64,000 bases of DNA from Sipunculus nudus (GCA_026874595.1 CM049317.1:77135891-77199890), one strand, 5' to 3'. Positions 1 to 15,600 are shown, counted from the stretch's first letter. The notes: generated by a model from the letters alone, not told the origin. Made by a program: numbers and translations.

Positions 1-443
1 GGAGTTTGCATTTTGTCCTCGTTGATCTACTTTCACCATATGACAGCTCCTGAACATAAAAAAATTTTACAAAATTTAACAAATATTCCTAATTTGCTCC
101 AGGTGGGGGAATCTGTGTCGTTCCGACACATCTAGTTAACATAATGATTTCTTTTTCTGGCCAAGTACCATTGCTATATTCACTTTTATTTGGGTTGTCT
201 TTGCACTAAGGCTGACCAGGCTGAAATCCAACATGGAGTCTGTTAACACTAATAAACCTGATGTGCAGAACACAGAGAAATTTGTTTAGAACACTGGCGG
301 ATGTGTACATGTAGGCTTAAGACTCATATCTAGTTTTATATAGAAAGTATATACTTGAATTGTGTCCAGGTCTCTTTAATGTTTAAATTAGATTGAGAAA
401 CTTGCAAAGATAATTAATAATTAATAATTAACTCATTTTTCAG
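1..443 (+). other. Intron of the MYO1B-like gene (partial)
   Basis: AT-rich sequence without a convincing exon, ending in the acceptor at 431-443. No repeat family was recognised here. Confidence 0.6.
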
Positions 444-605
444 GCTAGGAAGCTGGCAGCACAACTTCGGCATGAGAAACTGGTGCTGTGGGCAGTTGGT
501 GTGATCAGAAAATACTTCATGGGATGGCAGGTCCGCAAAGAATACCGCAAAATGTTCCGAAAAGTGGCAGGGCCAAAGATAAGCCGCTTCATGCAAGTCG
601 CGTTG
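444..605 (+). CDS. MYO1B: MYO1B-like exon: IQ motif
   Basis: Acceptor tttttcag before 444 and donor GTTAGT at 606; 162 bp, phase 0 at both ends. It encodes a basic helix with the IQ motif IRKYFMGWQVR (I, G and R in register) and ends SRFMQVAL. The IQ motif is the calmodulin-binding neck. An exon for the preceding neck/converter is expected upstream but is not seen in 1-443. Confidence 0.9.
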
Positions 606-3600
606 GTTAGTATTAGACAGCTGTCATCTTACTGTGAGTGTGATCAACAGCCTGTTTATGTAGAGGAGTACGTGATCATACCTGGAAAATCTTAGGTGAA
701 AGCAATTAATTCAACAATTCAGAGAACAGTTAATGACCTTTTTCTGCCATTTTACACAGTCCAATAATTTGAGTTCTTTAGCATTGCCTACACCGTAATA
801 TTGACTATTTTCTCTTGTTATTTTACAGAGAATTCAGTACTTAGAGAATATCTGGTACTTTCTGACTTCCATGTCATTGATATTTTTCTCTTGTAATTTT
901 ACAGAAAGTCCAGTATCTTGAGAACCTCCGGTACCGGCTGCCCTCCATGTCTCCGCTGGACAGTAACTGGCCGCCATGTTCACCACTCTACCTGCAGACA
1001 AACAGAATCCTCCGGGAAATCTTTCATAGATGGAGGGTAAGTTCTGCATCAGAGAATTTTGCTGTTAGGCACAAAATTTGTACCTTATGAGGGTGTATAG
1101 CCTTGTATTCAAGGCCACAGATTTTTAGTCAGAAGTGTCCATCCTAACCCCAGTCTGACCTACAATATGATATGTATCATGGTACTATAGGCTCATGTCA
1201 GGTAATGACAATTATAAGAAATACTAATGTTAAGATTCAAAGTCAGTTTTCTTTATTGTTTTTTGACAGATGACATTTCTCATAGAATTCTGTCATATAA
1301 ATTATCTCCAAATTGTTAAAAAATAAACTTGATGTAATCATCCAGATGTTATCACATATGTCATTTTGCATTCATAAATAATTATTTAATATCTGGCATC
1401 GCTTTCCATCGGACAGTCTGTTTGACAAACCAACACAGAATTTGACTTTGTATCATGCACCAGTGTACTGTTACAGCCTCAGCCTTTAAAAAATAATTTT
1501 AGGCCTGTAGGAGGTGTGTGAATTCAAGCTATTACTATACCTTGAAGTCTTACATACAAGGTAAAAGTAGGTGGTTACATTTGTTCATTCTTGTTCAGTA
1601 GAAGACTTGCTGTTGTGAAACCCAAGCTTTACAGTTTGTAGTTATAACAGAAAGAATATTATAGTTTATAGTTTGAAATAAAGATTGTGTCTGAAAAATA
1701 CAACAAGGTTAACAAAATTAAGAGTGATTAAAAATAAGTCACCTTGTGTAGGCAGTAGGGTTAAAGGGGGATTCACATAAAATTGATTAAAACAGCTACA
1801 TCTGAGTGCTGTTCAACTAGACCAGCATTAGTTAGATTTGGATGACCAACTGTTTGAGCCTGATATGCTGACTGTAATGATGTGTCTGATTGTAGTGCAA
1901 CAAGTACCGTGCTAGATTTGATGACAGTTCACGAAAACAAATGGAGGAGAAAGTGGCAGCTAGTGACATCTTCAGGGAGAAAAAATCAGTCTATCCAAAA
2001 ACGTGAGTACCACAGGGAACCATTAGGGCAATTTTGTACCTGACAAAATCACTGAATACACTTATATGCTGAGTGATCAAAATAGACTTTATAAATATAA
2101 ATATACAGATATAATTATAAATTCATATGATATGTAACAGTAGCTTAGTTACTCATGTGATTTAATTACTTTCATAAACCTGTATTGTGTACCTAGATTC
2201 TCATTCTGTGTAACACATGCAGTGTTTATCAGAATTTAAGAATGTTTCAAAATTGCAGCGTTTCAGTGCCATTCAAAGGAGACTACGTCAGAATACGACA
2301 GAACGAGAAGTGGAAGAAAGTGTGCCTGGTTTCAAACGATCAGCATGTCATGTTTGCAGATATTGTACAAAAAGTCAACCGCAAAAACGGAAAGGTGAGG
2401 ACAGACTAGGATCCAGATGGAATATTTTATATTATTTTATATTTTAAAGTTTTATAGAATATCAAATTTCTCATGTATATGTTAAAATATAATAGCAGTT
2501 ATATGGTATGTTTTTTTTCCAACTCTTGAAGTCTAAGGCACCATTCCAAATCATATGTAGTATAAATAGGTATCTTATGATAAAAATTTTAAATGGAAGG
2601 TGCTAAATTAACATTTACTGAACTCTCAAACCATTTATGTTCGTCTAAGGTTAACAAATCTGAAATCTTTGATTAATGATACTATCACATAAAACAGGTT
2701 AGCATGAATATTTGACTGAATGAACTGTGTGTCCTATATTCTATGTTATATGCAAACTAATCAGTGCACCTGTCCTAAATGTTACCCCCTCGCGTTATTT
2801 TTGGTTTCCTGACCGATTGTTATTTGTCAACAATCTGAAGTAACCAATCCTTTAATCATATCATTCCTGTGTTCTATTCCGGTACACATCTACAAGATTT
2901 AAATCAACTTTTTCCACATGGTAGAATCACTGGGAGAGCCCCTTGTTATAGTCGTCATCAGTTTGGTAAACTCATGCAGGCAAATTTAAAAGTTGGGGGG
3001 GGGGGGGGTTATGGATCAGAAACATTACTAACCCAAAAACATAAGTGGTCAAGGTACTAATAAGGTCAGGTGTGGTAAACATGTTATTTTTGTAAATACT
3101 GCTTCATGTATTGCTCAAGTATCATGGCTTTATGTTAATTACAAAATTGTCACCATACAGTTGACTACACCCAGCAATTGGTTGTCAGCTCATCTTTATT
3201 TATGATGTAATTTAAATGATTATTTTTTTAAAGATGGTTCCACATTTGTTCGTCCTGAGCACACAAGCCATGTTGATACTAGATCAGCGGTCCATGGTGG
3301 TCAAGTACCGCATTCCGTTATCCGACATCCGGTCCATGCACCTGAGTCCATTCCAGGACAAAATCGTCTTCTTTCATCTCTCACAGGTAAATATAAGAAT
3401 AGCAATGGGTCACAGTGGTTGGTGTTTTTAAAGCTAGGGTTTAATCCCACCTGCCATCATGAGCCAATATAATTAAGATGATACGTAAACTTTGCATGCA
3501 GAGTGGTATGCCCTCTTCAGAATGCTCTGTAATTAATAATCTTGTCAATACATGTAAAACCTGCTATCTTCTTGAACTCATCTGTTCCCTTTATAATGGT

Positions 3601-6600
3601 AGTTTTAATATTATAGTTTTGACTTTTTAGCCCTCAGCCCTTAGGCTGATGGGCTATTGTCGTCACCCAAGCTGTCTGTCCGTCCGTCCGTCCGGCGTCT
3701 GTAAACTTTTACCTTGTGAGCGGGATATCTCGAAAAGGATTCACCGTCAGAATTTTATTTCCTCGGTAAAGATGTATATGGACAAAATCTCTGTCAAGTT
3801 TGAAGATGGGTGACCTTGTCCTATTTTTCTTTATTTTAGAGCTGATTATAGAAAAACACTTAAACGCTTATTAGTATATTACTCAGGAACTATTTGGTGG
3901 ATTTTCACAAAACTTACTTTGGTTATTGGGACTGATAGTCTGTACCTGCTACACAAGTTTGGTGGCGCCACCTACAATTTCTGATTTTTAATGAATTATC
4001 AGATTTTTCAACTTTGGGCTTGTGAGCTGGATATCTCTAAAAGGTTTCACAGTAGGAATTTTATTTCTTTAGTGAAGATGGATATTGACAAAATCTCGGT
4101 CAAGTTCGAAGATGGGTGACCCTGACCTATTTTTCTACGTTTTAGAGCTGATTATGGAAAAACACTTAGAAGCTTATATTTAAGGAACCATTGGGTGGAT
4201 TTTTACAAACTTACTATGGCTATTTGGACTGAAAGTTTGTACCTGCTTAACATGTTTAGTGGCGCCACCTACAATTTCTGATTTTTTTATGAATTTTTAT
4301 CGGATTTTTTCAAATTTGGCCTTGTGAGCAGGATATCTCTAAAAGGATTTTCATTCTTTGGTGATGATGTACATGGGTGACCTTGACCAAATTTTCGACA
4401 TTTTAGAGCTGATTACAGACAAAGACTTAGAAGCTAATTTCTCAGGAACCATAGAATCTTACTATGATCATTGGGACTGATGGTCTGTACCTGCTGCACA
4501 ATGTTTGGGGGCACCACCTACTGTTTCTGATTTTTAATGAATTTTTATCGGATTTTAACTTTTGGCCTTTTGTGCAGGATATCTCCAAAGGTATTAAACA
4601 CAGGAACTTCATTTTTTCAGTGCTATTGCATATTTACAATATTATGGTAAAATTTAAAGATGGGTGTTCTTGAATGACTTATCGAGGTCACAGAGCTTTG
4701 AATAGAAAATAACTTAGGAGCTTATTTCACAGGAAGCATTTTGTGGATTGTTATGAAACATGGTATATACCTCTCCAATTGAATTTTATAACATGTACAG
4801 ATATACATCCGAATGACAACAAATATTTTGTACTTGTTACTGTAACCACCAATAAACACTGTTCTTTTGGCTGAGGGCTTTTATCAGCTTTTGCTGATAT
4901 TCTAGTTATTATAAGGACCTGTCAGAATTCCAATATTGCCACCACAGCCCAATCGTTGATTATTTTGTGCGCAAAAACTGCAGAACAACATACTTTAGGT
5001 TTCTAAAATTCACAGGGATCATTGGTGCCTATGTGGGCTTTTGACCTATTGAAATACAGACTTGCTCAAAATCAAATACGGCCAACATAGTACAATCAGT
5101 GATTTTCATTTGCACACATTATTTCAGCTATATCTTCTTTACCGGTAATATTATTTGAACCAGAAGGATTTATTTCCTCATGCATATGGATAAAAACCTG
5201 TTTTTGTTTGTCATATTTTTCAACTTTAACCTAAACTCTTTTCCCATATGTAAATTAGTCCAGCACAACCAAAAATGCAGGGCCCTCTGAGGATCATTGT
5301 CCGATCAAATCTAGATTGTGTAAGGTTACTCATGTCTCACTGTGTTTGAAGTTATACAAAATTTTATATTCTTTTGAAAGAGAATTATCTGTAATTCTTT
5401 GTAAATATTTTGTCAGCAAAATTATTGCCTGTGATTGGCTAAAAATTTCACTGATGACTTTGCTGTTTTTACATATATGTATACACTTTGTATGAGGGAC
5501 TTGTACCCTTGATGTGAAATGTGCATAATTGAATGAAGTCCCATCTTTATCTAAAGTTAATTAAATATATACCATGCAGACTACAATCCGCAAAGTTTAA
5601 CGTACCAGAGGAACAATAAAAAGTGTTTATAACCACAGAGTGTGATAATTTTTAAATTACCTTCATTGAAATATTGAAATACCTCCCGGAACCTCTAAAA
5701 TGTAGATAAATTTATAGATTTTCTATAAATTTTATCAGCAGGTACCTCCAGAAAATGGGGCCCCAAACAATGGAGATTTTGTGAACAAGAAGGGAGACTT
5801 TGTGATGAGCACTGAGCATGTCGTAGAAGTGGTGGCTAAAACCTGTCTACAAGCCCTGAACATCGGAGAAAGCCGACCGGAGGTTCACATCACCCCTCAG
5901 TAAGTCCATCAGTGTGTCCTCTAAATCATAAACACAAGGTTCACATCACCCCTCAGTAAGCCAGTGTGTCCTCTAAATCAAAAACATGAGGTTCACATCA
6001 CCCCTCAGTAAGTCCATCAGTGTGTCCTCTAAATCATAAACATGAGGTTCACATCACCCCTCAGTAAGTCAGTGTGTCCTCTAAATCATAAACACAAGAT
6101 TCACATCACCCCTCAGTAAAGCCATCAGTGTGTCCTCTAAATTATAAACAGGAGGTTCACATCACCCCTCAGTTAGTCAGTGTGTCCTCTAAATCATAAA
6201 CAGGAGGTTCACATCACCCCTCAGTAAGTCTGTGTGTCCTCTAAATCATAAATGCATGGTTCACATCACCCCTTTTTAAACCAGTGTGTCCTCTAAATCA
6301 TAAATGGAGGTTCACATCACCCCTCAGTTAGTCAGTGTGTCCTCTAAATCATAAACAGGAGGTTCACATCACCCCTCAGTAAGTCCATCAGTGTGTCCTC
6401 TAAATCATAAATGCAAGGTTCACATCACCCCTCATGCAGTAAGTCCATCAGTGTGTCCTCTAAATCATAAACACAAGGTTCACATCACCCCTCAGGAAGT
6501 CCATCAGTGTGTCCTCTAAATCATAAATGGAGGTTCACATCACCCCTCAGTAAGTCTGTGTGTCCTCTAAATCATAAATGCATGGTTCACATCACCCCTC

Positions 6601-9600
6601 AGTAAGTCCATCAGTTTGGCCTTCTCAATCATAAACGTGAGGTTCACATCACCCCTCAGTAAGTCCATCAGTGCGTCCTCTAAATCATAAACGCGAGGTT
6701 CACATCACTCCTCAGTAAGTCCATCAGTGTATCCTCTAAATCAAAAACAAATGGTTTACATCACCCCTCAGTAAGTCTGTGTGTCCTCTAAATCATAAAC
6801 ACAACGTTCACATCACCCCTCAGTAAGTCTGTGTGCCCTCCAAATCATAAACGTGAGGTTCACATCACTCCTCAGTAAGTCTAGTGTGTCCTCTAAATAA
6901 TAAACACAAGGTTCACATCACTCCTCAGTAAGTCTGTGTGTCCTCTAAATCATAAACAGGAGGTTCACCTCACTCCTCAGTAAGTCTCTGTGTCCTCTAA
7001 ATCATTAACATGAAGTTCACATCACCCCTCAGTAAGTCCATCAGTGTGTCCTCTAAATCATAAACAGGAGGTTCACATCACCCTTCAGTAAGTCTGTGTG
7101 TCCTCTAAATCATAAACGCGAGGTCACATCACCCCTCAGTAAGTCCATCAGTGTGTCCTCTAAATCATAAACAGGAGGTTCACATCACCCCTCAGTAAGT
7201 CCATCAGTGTGTCCTCTAAATCATAAACAGGAGGTTCACATCACCCCTCATTAAGTCCATCAGTGTATCCTCTAAATCATAAACCCAAGGTTCACATCAC
7301 CCCTCAGTAAGTCCATCACTGTGTCCTCTAGATCATAAACGCTAGGTTCACATCACCCCTCAGTAAGTCAATCAGTGTGTCCTCTAAATCATAAACGCTT
7401 GGTTCACATCACCCCTCAGTAAGTCCATCAGTGTGTCCTCTAAATCATAAATGCGAGGTGTACATCACCCCTCAGTAAGTCTGTGTGTCCTCTAAATCAA
7501 AAACAGGAGGTTCACATCACCCCTCATTAAGTCCATCAGTGTGTCCTCTAAATCAAAAATGCGAGGTGTACATCACCCCTCAGTAAGTCTATCAGTGTGT
7601 CCTCTAAATCAAAAACAGGGGGTTCACATCATCCCTCAGTAAGTCAATCAGTGTGTCCTCTAAATCATAAACGCTAGGTTCACATCACCCCTCAGTAAGT
7701 CCATCAGTGTGTCCTCTAAATCATAAATGCGAGGTGTACATCACCCCTCAGTAAGTCTGTGTGTCCTCTAAATCATAAACATGAGGTTCACATCACCTCT
7801 CAGTAAGTCCATCAGTGTGTCCTCTCAATCATAAATGCAAGGTTCACATCACCCCTCAGTAAGTCCATCAGTGTGTCCTCTAAATCATAAATGCTAGGTT
7901 CACATCACCCCTCAGTAAGTCAATCAGTGTGTCCTCTAATTCATAAACACGAGATTCATATTTCCCCTCAGTAAGTCCATCACTGTGTCCTCTAGATCAT
8001 AAACGCGAGGTTCACATCACCCCTCAGGAAGTCAATCAGTGTGTCCTCTAAATCATAAACGCTAGGTTCACATCACCCCTCAGTAAGTCCATCAGTGTGT
8101 CCTCTAAATCATAAACAGGAGGTTCACATCATCCCTCAGTAAGTCCATCAGTGTGTCCTCTAAATCATAAATGCGAGGTTCACATCACCCCTCAGTAAGT
8201 TCATTAGTGGGTCCTCTAAAATCATAAATGCTAGGTTCACATCACCCCTCAGTAAGTCCATCAGTGTGTCCTCTAAATCATAAACAGGAGGTTCACATCA
8301 CCCCTCAGTAAGTCCATCAGTGTGTCCTCTAAATCATAAACAGGAGGTTCACATCACCCCTCAGTAAGTCCATCAGTGTGTCCTCTAAAATCATAAATGC
8401 TAGGTTCACATCACCCCTCAGTAAGTCCATCAGTGTGTCCTCTAAATCATAAACAGGAGGTTCACATCACCCCTCAGTAAGTCCATCAGTGTGTCCTCTA
8501 AATCATAAACAGGAGGTTCACATCAACCTTCAGTAAGTCCATCAGTGTGTCCTCTAAATCATAAATGCGAGGTTCACATCACCCCTCAGTAAGTCCATCA
8601 GTGTGTCCTCTAAATCATAAATGCGAGGTTCACATCACCCCTCAGTAAGTCCATCAGTGTGTCCTCTAAATCATTAACGCGAAGTTCACATCACCCATCA
8701 GTAAGTCTGTGTGTCCTCTAAATCATTAACAGGAGGTTCATTTCACTCCTCAGTAAGTCTGTGTGTCCTCTAAATCATAAATGCGAAGTTCACATCACCC
8801 CTCAGTAAGTCTATCAGTGTGTCCTCTAAATCATAACAGGAGGTTCACATCCCCCTTCAGTAAGTCCATCAGTGTATCCTCTAAATCAAAAACAAATGGT
8901 TTACATCACCCCTCAGTAAGTCTGTGTGTCCTCTAAATCATAAACACAACGTTCACATCACCCCTCAGTAAGTCTTTGTGCCCTCCAAATCATAAACGTG
9001 AGGTTCACATCACTCCTCAGTAAGTCTAGTGTGTCCTCTAAATAATAAACACAAGGTTCACATCACCCCTCCGTAAGTCTGTGTGCCCTCCAAATCATAA
9101 ACGTGAGGTTCACATCACTCCTCAGTAAGTCTAGTGTGTCCTCTAAATAATAAACACAAGGTTCACATCACTCCTCAGTAAGTCTGTGTGTCCTCTAAAT
9201 CATAAACAGGAGGTTCACCTCACTCCTCAGTAAGTCTCTGTGTCCTCTAAATCATTAACATGAAGTTCACATCACCCCTCAGTAAGTCCATCAGTGTGTC
9301 CTCTAAATCATAAACAGGAGGTTCACATCACCCTTCAGTAAGTCTGTGTGTCCTCTAAATCATAAACGCGAGGTCACATCACCCCTCAGTAAGTCCATCA
9401 GTGTGTCCTCTAAATCATAAACAGGAGGTTCACATCACCCCTCAGTAAGTCCATCAGTGTGTCCTCTAAATCATAAACAGGAGGTTCACATCACCCCTCA
9501 TTAAGTCCATCAGTGTATCCTCTAAATCATAAACCCAAGGTTCACATCACCCCTCAGTAAGTCCATCACTGTGTCCTCTAGATCATAAACGCTAGGTTCA

Positions 9601-12600
9601 CATCACCCCTCAGTAAGTCAATCAGTGTGTCCTCTAAATCATAAACGCTTGGTTCACATCACCCCTCAGTAAGTCCATCAGTGTGTCCTCTAAATCATAA
9701 ATGCGAGGTGTACATCACCCCTCAGTAAGTCTGTGTGTCCTCTAAATCAAAAACAGGAGGTTCACATCACCCCTCATTAAGTCCATCAGTGTGTCCTCTA
9801 AATCAAAAATGCGAGGTGTACATCACCCCTCAGTAAGTCTATCAGTGTGTCCTCTAAATCAAAAACAGGGGGTTCACATCATCCCTCAGTAAGTCAATCA
9901 GTGTGTCCTCTAAATCATAAACGCTAGGTTCACATCACCCCTCAGTAAGTCCATCAGTGTGTCCTCTAAATCATAAATGCGAGGTGTACATCACCCCTCA
10001 GTAAGTCTGTGTGTCCTCTAAATCATAAACATGAGGTTCACATCACCTCTCAGTAAGTCCATCAGTGTGTCCTCTCAATCATAAATGCAAGGTTCACATC
10101 ACCCCTCAGTAAGTCCATCAGTGTGTCCTCTAAATCATAAATGCTAGGTTCACATCACCCCTCAGTAAGTCAATCAGTGTGTCCTCTAATTCATAAACAC
10201 GAGATTCATATTTCCCCTCAGTAAGTCCATCACTGTGTCCTCTAGATCATAAACGCGAGGTTCACATCACCCCTCAGGAAGTCAATCAGTGTGTCCTCTA
10301 AATCATAAACGCTAGGTTCACATCACCCCTCAGTAAGTCCATCAGTGTGTCCTCTAAATCATAAACAGGAGGTTCACATCATCCCTCAGTAAGTCCATCA
10401 GTGTGTCCTCTAAATCATAAATGCGAGGTTCACATCACCCCTCAGTAAGTTCATTAGTGGGTCCTCTAAAATCATAAATGCTAGGTTCACATCACCCCTC
10501 AGTAAGTCCATCAGTGTGTCCTCTAAATCATAAACAGGAGGTTCACATCACCCCTCAGTAAGTCCATCAGTGTGTCCTCTAAATCATAAACAGGAGGTTC
10601 ACATCACCCCTCAGTAAGTCCATCAGTGTGTCCTCTAAAATCATAAATGCTAGGTTCACATCACCCCTCAGTAAGTCCATCAGTGTGTCCTCTAAATCAT
10701 AAACAGGAGGTTCACATCACCCCTCAGTAAGTCCATCAGTGTGTCCTCTAAATCATAAACAGGAGGTTCACATCAACCTTCAGTAAGTCCATCAGTGTGT
10801 CCTCTAAATCATAAATGCGAGGTTCACATCACCCCTCAGTAAGTCCATCAGTGTGTCCTCTAAATCATAAATGCGAGGTTCACATCACCCCTCAGTAAGT
10901 CCATCAGTGTGTCCTCTAAATCATTAACGCGAAGTTCACATCACCCATCAGTAAGTCTGTGTGTCCTCTAAATCATTAACAGGAGGTTCATTTCACTCCT
11001 CAGTAAGTCTGTGTGTCCTCTAAATCATAAATGCGAAGTTCACATCACCCCTCAGTAAGTCTATCAGTGTGTCCTCTAAATCATAACAGGAGGTTCACAT
11101 CCCCCTTCAGTAAGTCCATCAGTGTATCCTCTAAATCAAAAACAAATGGTTTACATCACCCCTCAGTAAGTCTGTGTGTCCTCTAAATCATAAACACAAC
11201 GTTCACATCACCCCTCAGTAAGTCTTTGTGCCCTCCAAATCATAAACGTGAGGTTCACATCACTCCTCAGTAAGTCTAGTGTGTCCTCTAAATAATAAAC
11301 ACAAGGTTCACATCACTCCTCAGTAAGTCTGTGTGTCCTCTAAATCATAAACAGGAGGTTCACCTCACTCCTCAGTAAGTCTCTGTGTCCTCTAAATCAT
11401 TAACATGAAGTTCACATCACCCCTCAGTAAGTCCATCAGTGTGTCCTCTAAATCATAAACAGGAGGTTCACATCACCCTTCAGTAAGTCTGTGTGTCCTC
11501 TAAATCATAAACGCGAGGTCACATCACCCCTCAGTAAGTCCATCAGTGTGTCCTCTAAATCATAAACAGGAGGTTCACATCACCCCTCAGTAAGTCCATC
11601 AGTGTGTCCTCTAAATCATAAACAGGAGGTTCACATCACCCCTCATTAAGTCCATCAGTGTATCCTCTAAATCATAAACCCAAGGTTCACATCACCCCTC
11701 AGTAAGTCCATCACTGTGTCCTCTAGATCATAAACGCTAGGTTCACATCACCCCTCAGTAAGTCCATCAGTGTGTCCTCTAAATCATAAATGCGAGGTGT
11801 ACATCACCCCTCAGTAAGTCTGTGTGTCCTCTAAATCAAAAACAGGAGGTTCACATCACCCCTCATTAAGTCCATCAGTGTGTCCTCTAAATCAAAAATG
11901 CGAGGTGTACATCACCCCTCAGCAAGTCTATCAGTGTGTCCTCTAAATCAAAAACAGGGGGTTCACATCATCCCTCATTAAGTCCATCAGTGTGTCCTCT
12001 AAATCAAAAATGCGAGGTGTACATCACCCCTCAGTAAGTCTATCAGTGTGTCCTCTAAATCAAAAACAGGGGGTTCACATCATCCCTCAGTAAGTCAATC
12101 AGTGTGTCCTCTAAATCATAAACGCTAGGTTCACATCACCCCTCAGTAAGTCCATCAGTGTGTCCTCTAAATCATAAATGCGAGGTGTACATCACCCCTC
12201 AGTAAGTCTGTGTGTCCTCTAAATCATAAACATGAGGTTCACATCACCTCTCAGTAAGTCCATCAGTGTGTCCTCTCAATCATAAATGCAAGGTTCACAT
12301 CACCCCTCAGTAAGTCCATCAGTCATCAGTGTGTCCTCTAAATCATAAATGCAAGGTTCACATCACCCCTCAGTAAGTCAATCAGTGTGTCCTCTAATTC
12401 ATAAACACGAGGTTCATATTTCCCCTCAGTAAGTCCATCACTGTGTCCTCTAGATCATAAACGCGAGGTTCACATCACCCCTCAGTAAGTCAGTCAGTGT
12501 GTCCTCTAAATCATAAACGCTAGGTTCACATCACCCCTCAGTAAGTCCATCAGTGTGTCCTCTAAATCATAAACAGGAGGTTCACATCATCCCTCAGTAA

Positions 12601-15600
12601 GTCCATCAGTGTGTCCTCTAAATCATAAATGCGAGGTTCACATCACCCCTCAGTAAGTTCATCAGTGTGTCCTCTAAAATCATAAATGCTAGGTTCACAT
12701 CACCCCTCAGTAAGTCCATCAGTGTGTCCTCTAAATCATAAACAGGAGGTTCACATCACCCCTCAGTAAGTCCATCAGTGTGTCCTCTAAATCATAAACA
12801 GGAGGTTCACATCACCCCTCAGTAAGGCCATCAGTGTGTCCTCTAAAATCATAAATGCTAGGTTCACATCACCCCTCAGTAAGTCCATCAGTGTGTCCTC
12901 TAAATCATAAACAGGAGGTTCACATCACCCCTCAGTAAGTCCATCAGTGTGTCCTCTAAATCATAAACAGGAGGTTCACATCAACCTTCAGTAAGTCCAT
13001 CAGTGTGTCCTCTAAATCATAAATGCGAGGTTCACATCACCCCTCAGTAAGTCCATCAGTGTGTCCTCTAAATCATTAACAGGAGGTTCATTTCACTCCT
13101 CAGTAAGTCTGTGTGTCCTCTAAATCATAAATGCGAAGTTCACATCACCCCTCAGTAAGTCTATCAGTGTGTCCTCTAAATCATAACAGGAGGTTCACAT
13201 CACCCCTCAGTAAGTCCATCAGTGTGTCCTCTAAATCATAAACAGGAGGTTCACATCACTGCTCAGTAAGTCAGTGTGTCCTCTAAATCATTAACGCGAA
13301 GTTCACATCACCCCTCAGTAAGTCTATCAGTGTGTCCTCTAAATCATAACAGGAGGTTCACATCACCCCTCAGTAAGTCCATCAGTGTGTCCTCTAAATC
13401 ATAAACAGGAGGTTCACATCACTCCTCAGTAAGTCAGTGTGTCCTCTAAATCATTAACGCGAAGTTCACATCACCCATCAGTAAGTCTGTGTTTCTTCTA
13501 CATCATAAACAGGAGGTTCATTTCACTCCTCAGTAAGTCTGTGTGTCCTCTAAATCAAAAATGCGAGGTGTACATCACTCCTCAGTAAGTCTGTGTGTCC
13601 TCTAAATCATAAACAGGAGATTCACATCACCTCTCATTAAGTCTGTGTGTCCTCTAAATCATAAACACGAGGTTCACATCACTCCTCAGTAAGTCAGTGT
13701 GTCCTCTAAATAATAAACACAACGTTCACATCACCCCTCAGTAAGTCCATCAGTGTGTCCTCTAAATCATAAATGCGATGTGTACATCACCCCTCAGTAA
13801 GTCTGTGTGTCCTCTAAATCAAAAACAGGAGGTTCACATCACCCCTCATTAAGTCCATCAGTGTGTCCTCTAAATCAAAAATGCGAGGTGTACATCACCC
13901 CTCAGTAAGTCTATCAGTGTGTCCTCTAAATCAAAAACAGGGGGTTCACATCATCCCTCAGTAAGTCAATCAGTGTGTCCTCTAAATCATAAACGCTAGG
14001 TTCACATCACCCCTCAGTAAGTCCATCAGTGTGTCCTCTAAATCATAAATGCGAGGTGTACATCACCCCTCAGTAAGTCTGTGTGTCCTCTAAATCATAA
14101 ACATGAGGTTCACATCACCTCTCAGTAAGTCCATCAGTGTGTCCTCTCAATCATAAATGCAAGGTTCACATCACCCCTCAGTAAGTCCATCAGTGTGTCC
14201 TCTAAATCATAAATGCTAGGTTCACATCACCCCTCAGTAAGTCAATCAGTGTGTCCTCTAATTCATAAACACGAGGTTCATATTTCCCCTCAGTAAGTCC
14301 ATCACTGTGTCCTCTAGATCATAAACGCGAGGTTCACATCACCCCTCAGTAAGTCAATCAGTGTGTCCTCTAAATCATAAACGCTAGGTTCACATCACCC
14401 CTCAGTAAGTCCATCAGTGTGTCCTCTAAATCATAAACAGGAGGTTCACATCATCCCTCAGTAAGTCCATCAGTGTGTCCTCTAAATCATAAATGCGAGG
14501 TTCACATCACCCCTCAGTAAGTCCATCAGTGTGTCCTCTAAAATCATAAATGCTAGGTTCACATCACCCCTCAGTAAGTCCATCAGTGTGTCCTCTAAAT
14601 CATAAACTGGAGGTTCACATCACCCCTCAGTGTGTCCATCAGTGTGTCCTCTAAATCATAAACAGGAGGTTCACATCACCCCTCAGTAAGTCCATTAGTT
14701 TGGCCTTCTCAATCATAAACGTGAGGTTCACATCACCCCTCAGTAAGTCCATCAGTGCGTCCTCTAAATCATAAACGCGAGGTTCACATCACTCCTCAGT
14801 AAGTCCATCAGTGTGTCCTCTAAATCATAAACACAACGTTCACATCACCCCTCAGTAAGTCTGTGTGCCCTCCAAATCATAAACGTGAGGTTCACATCAC
14901 TCCTCAGTAAGTCTAGTGTGTCCTCTAAATATTAAACACAAGGTTCACATCACTCCTCAGTAAGTCTGTGTGTCCTCTAAATCAAATACAGGAGGTTCAT
15001 CTCACTCCTCAGTAAGTCTGTGTGTCCTCTAAATCAATAACGCGAAGTTCACATCACCCCTCAGTAAGTCCATCAGTGTGTCCTCTAAATCATAAACGCA
15101 AGGTTCACATCACCCCTCAGTAAGTCCATCAGTGTGTCCTCTAAATCATAAACAGGAGGTTCACATCATCCCTCAGTAAGTCCATCAGTGTGTCCTCTAA
15201 ATCATAAATGCGAGGTTCACATCACCCCTCAGTAAGTCCATCAGTGTGTCCTCTAAAATCATAAATGCTAGGTTCACATCACCCCTCAGTAAGTCCATCA
15301 GTGTGTCCTCTAAATCATAAACTGGAGGTTCACATCACCCCTCAGTAAGTCCATCAGTGTGTCCTCTAAATCATAAACAGGAGGTTCACATCACCCCTCA
15401 GTAAGTCCATTAGTTTGGCCTTCTCAATCATAAACGTGAGGTTCACATCACCCCTCACTAAGTCCATCAGTGCGTCCTCTAAATCATAAACGCGAGGTTC
15501 ACATCACTCCTCAGTAAGTCCATCAGTGTGTCCTCTAAATCATAAACACAACGTTCACATCACCCCTCAGTAAGTCTGTGTGCCCTCCAAATCATAAACG

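Noticed and set aside
5890-5904. Recursive-splicing ratchet sites in each unit (CACCCCTCAG next to GTAAGT)
   Set aside because: The AG and GT overlap in CAGTAAGT. Splicing to this AG would leave TAAGT, not a regenerated GT donor, so the true AG|GT ratchet arrangement is absent.
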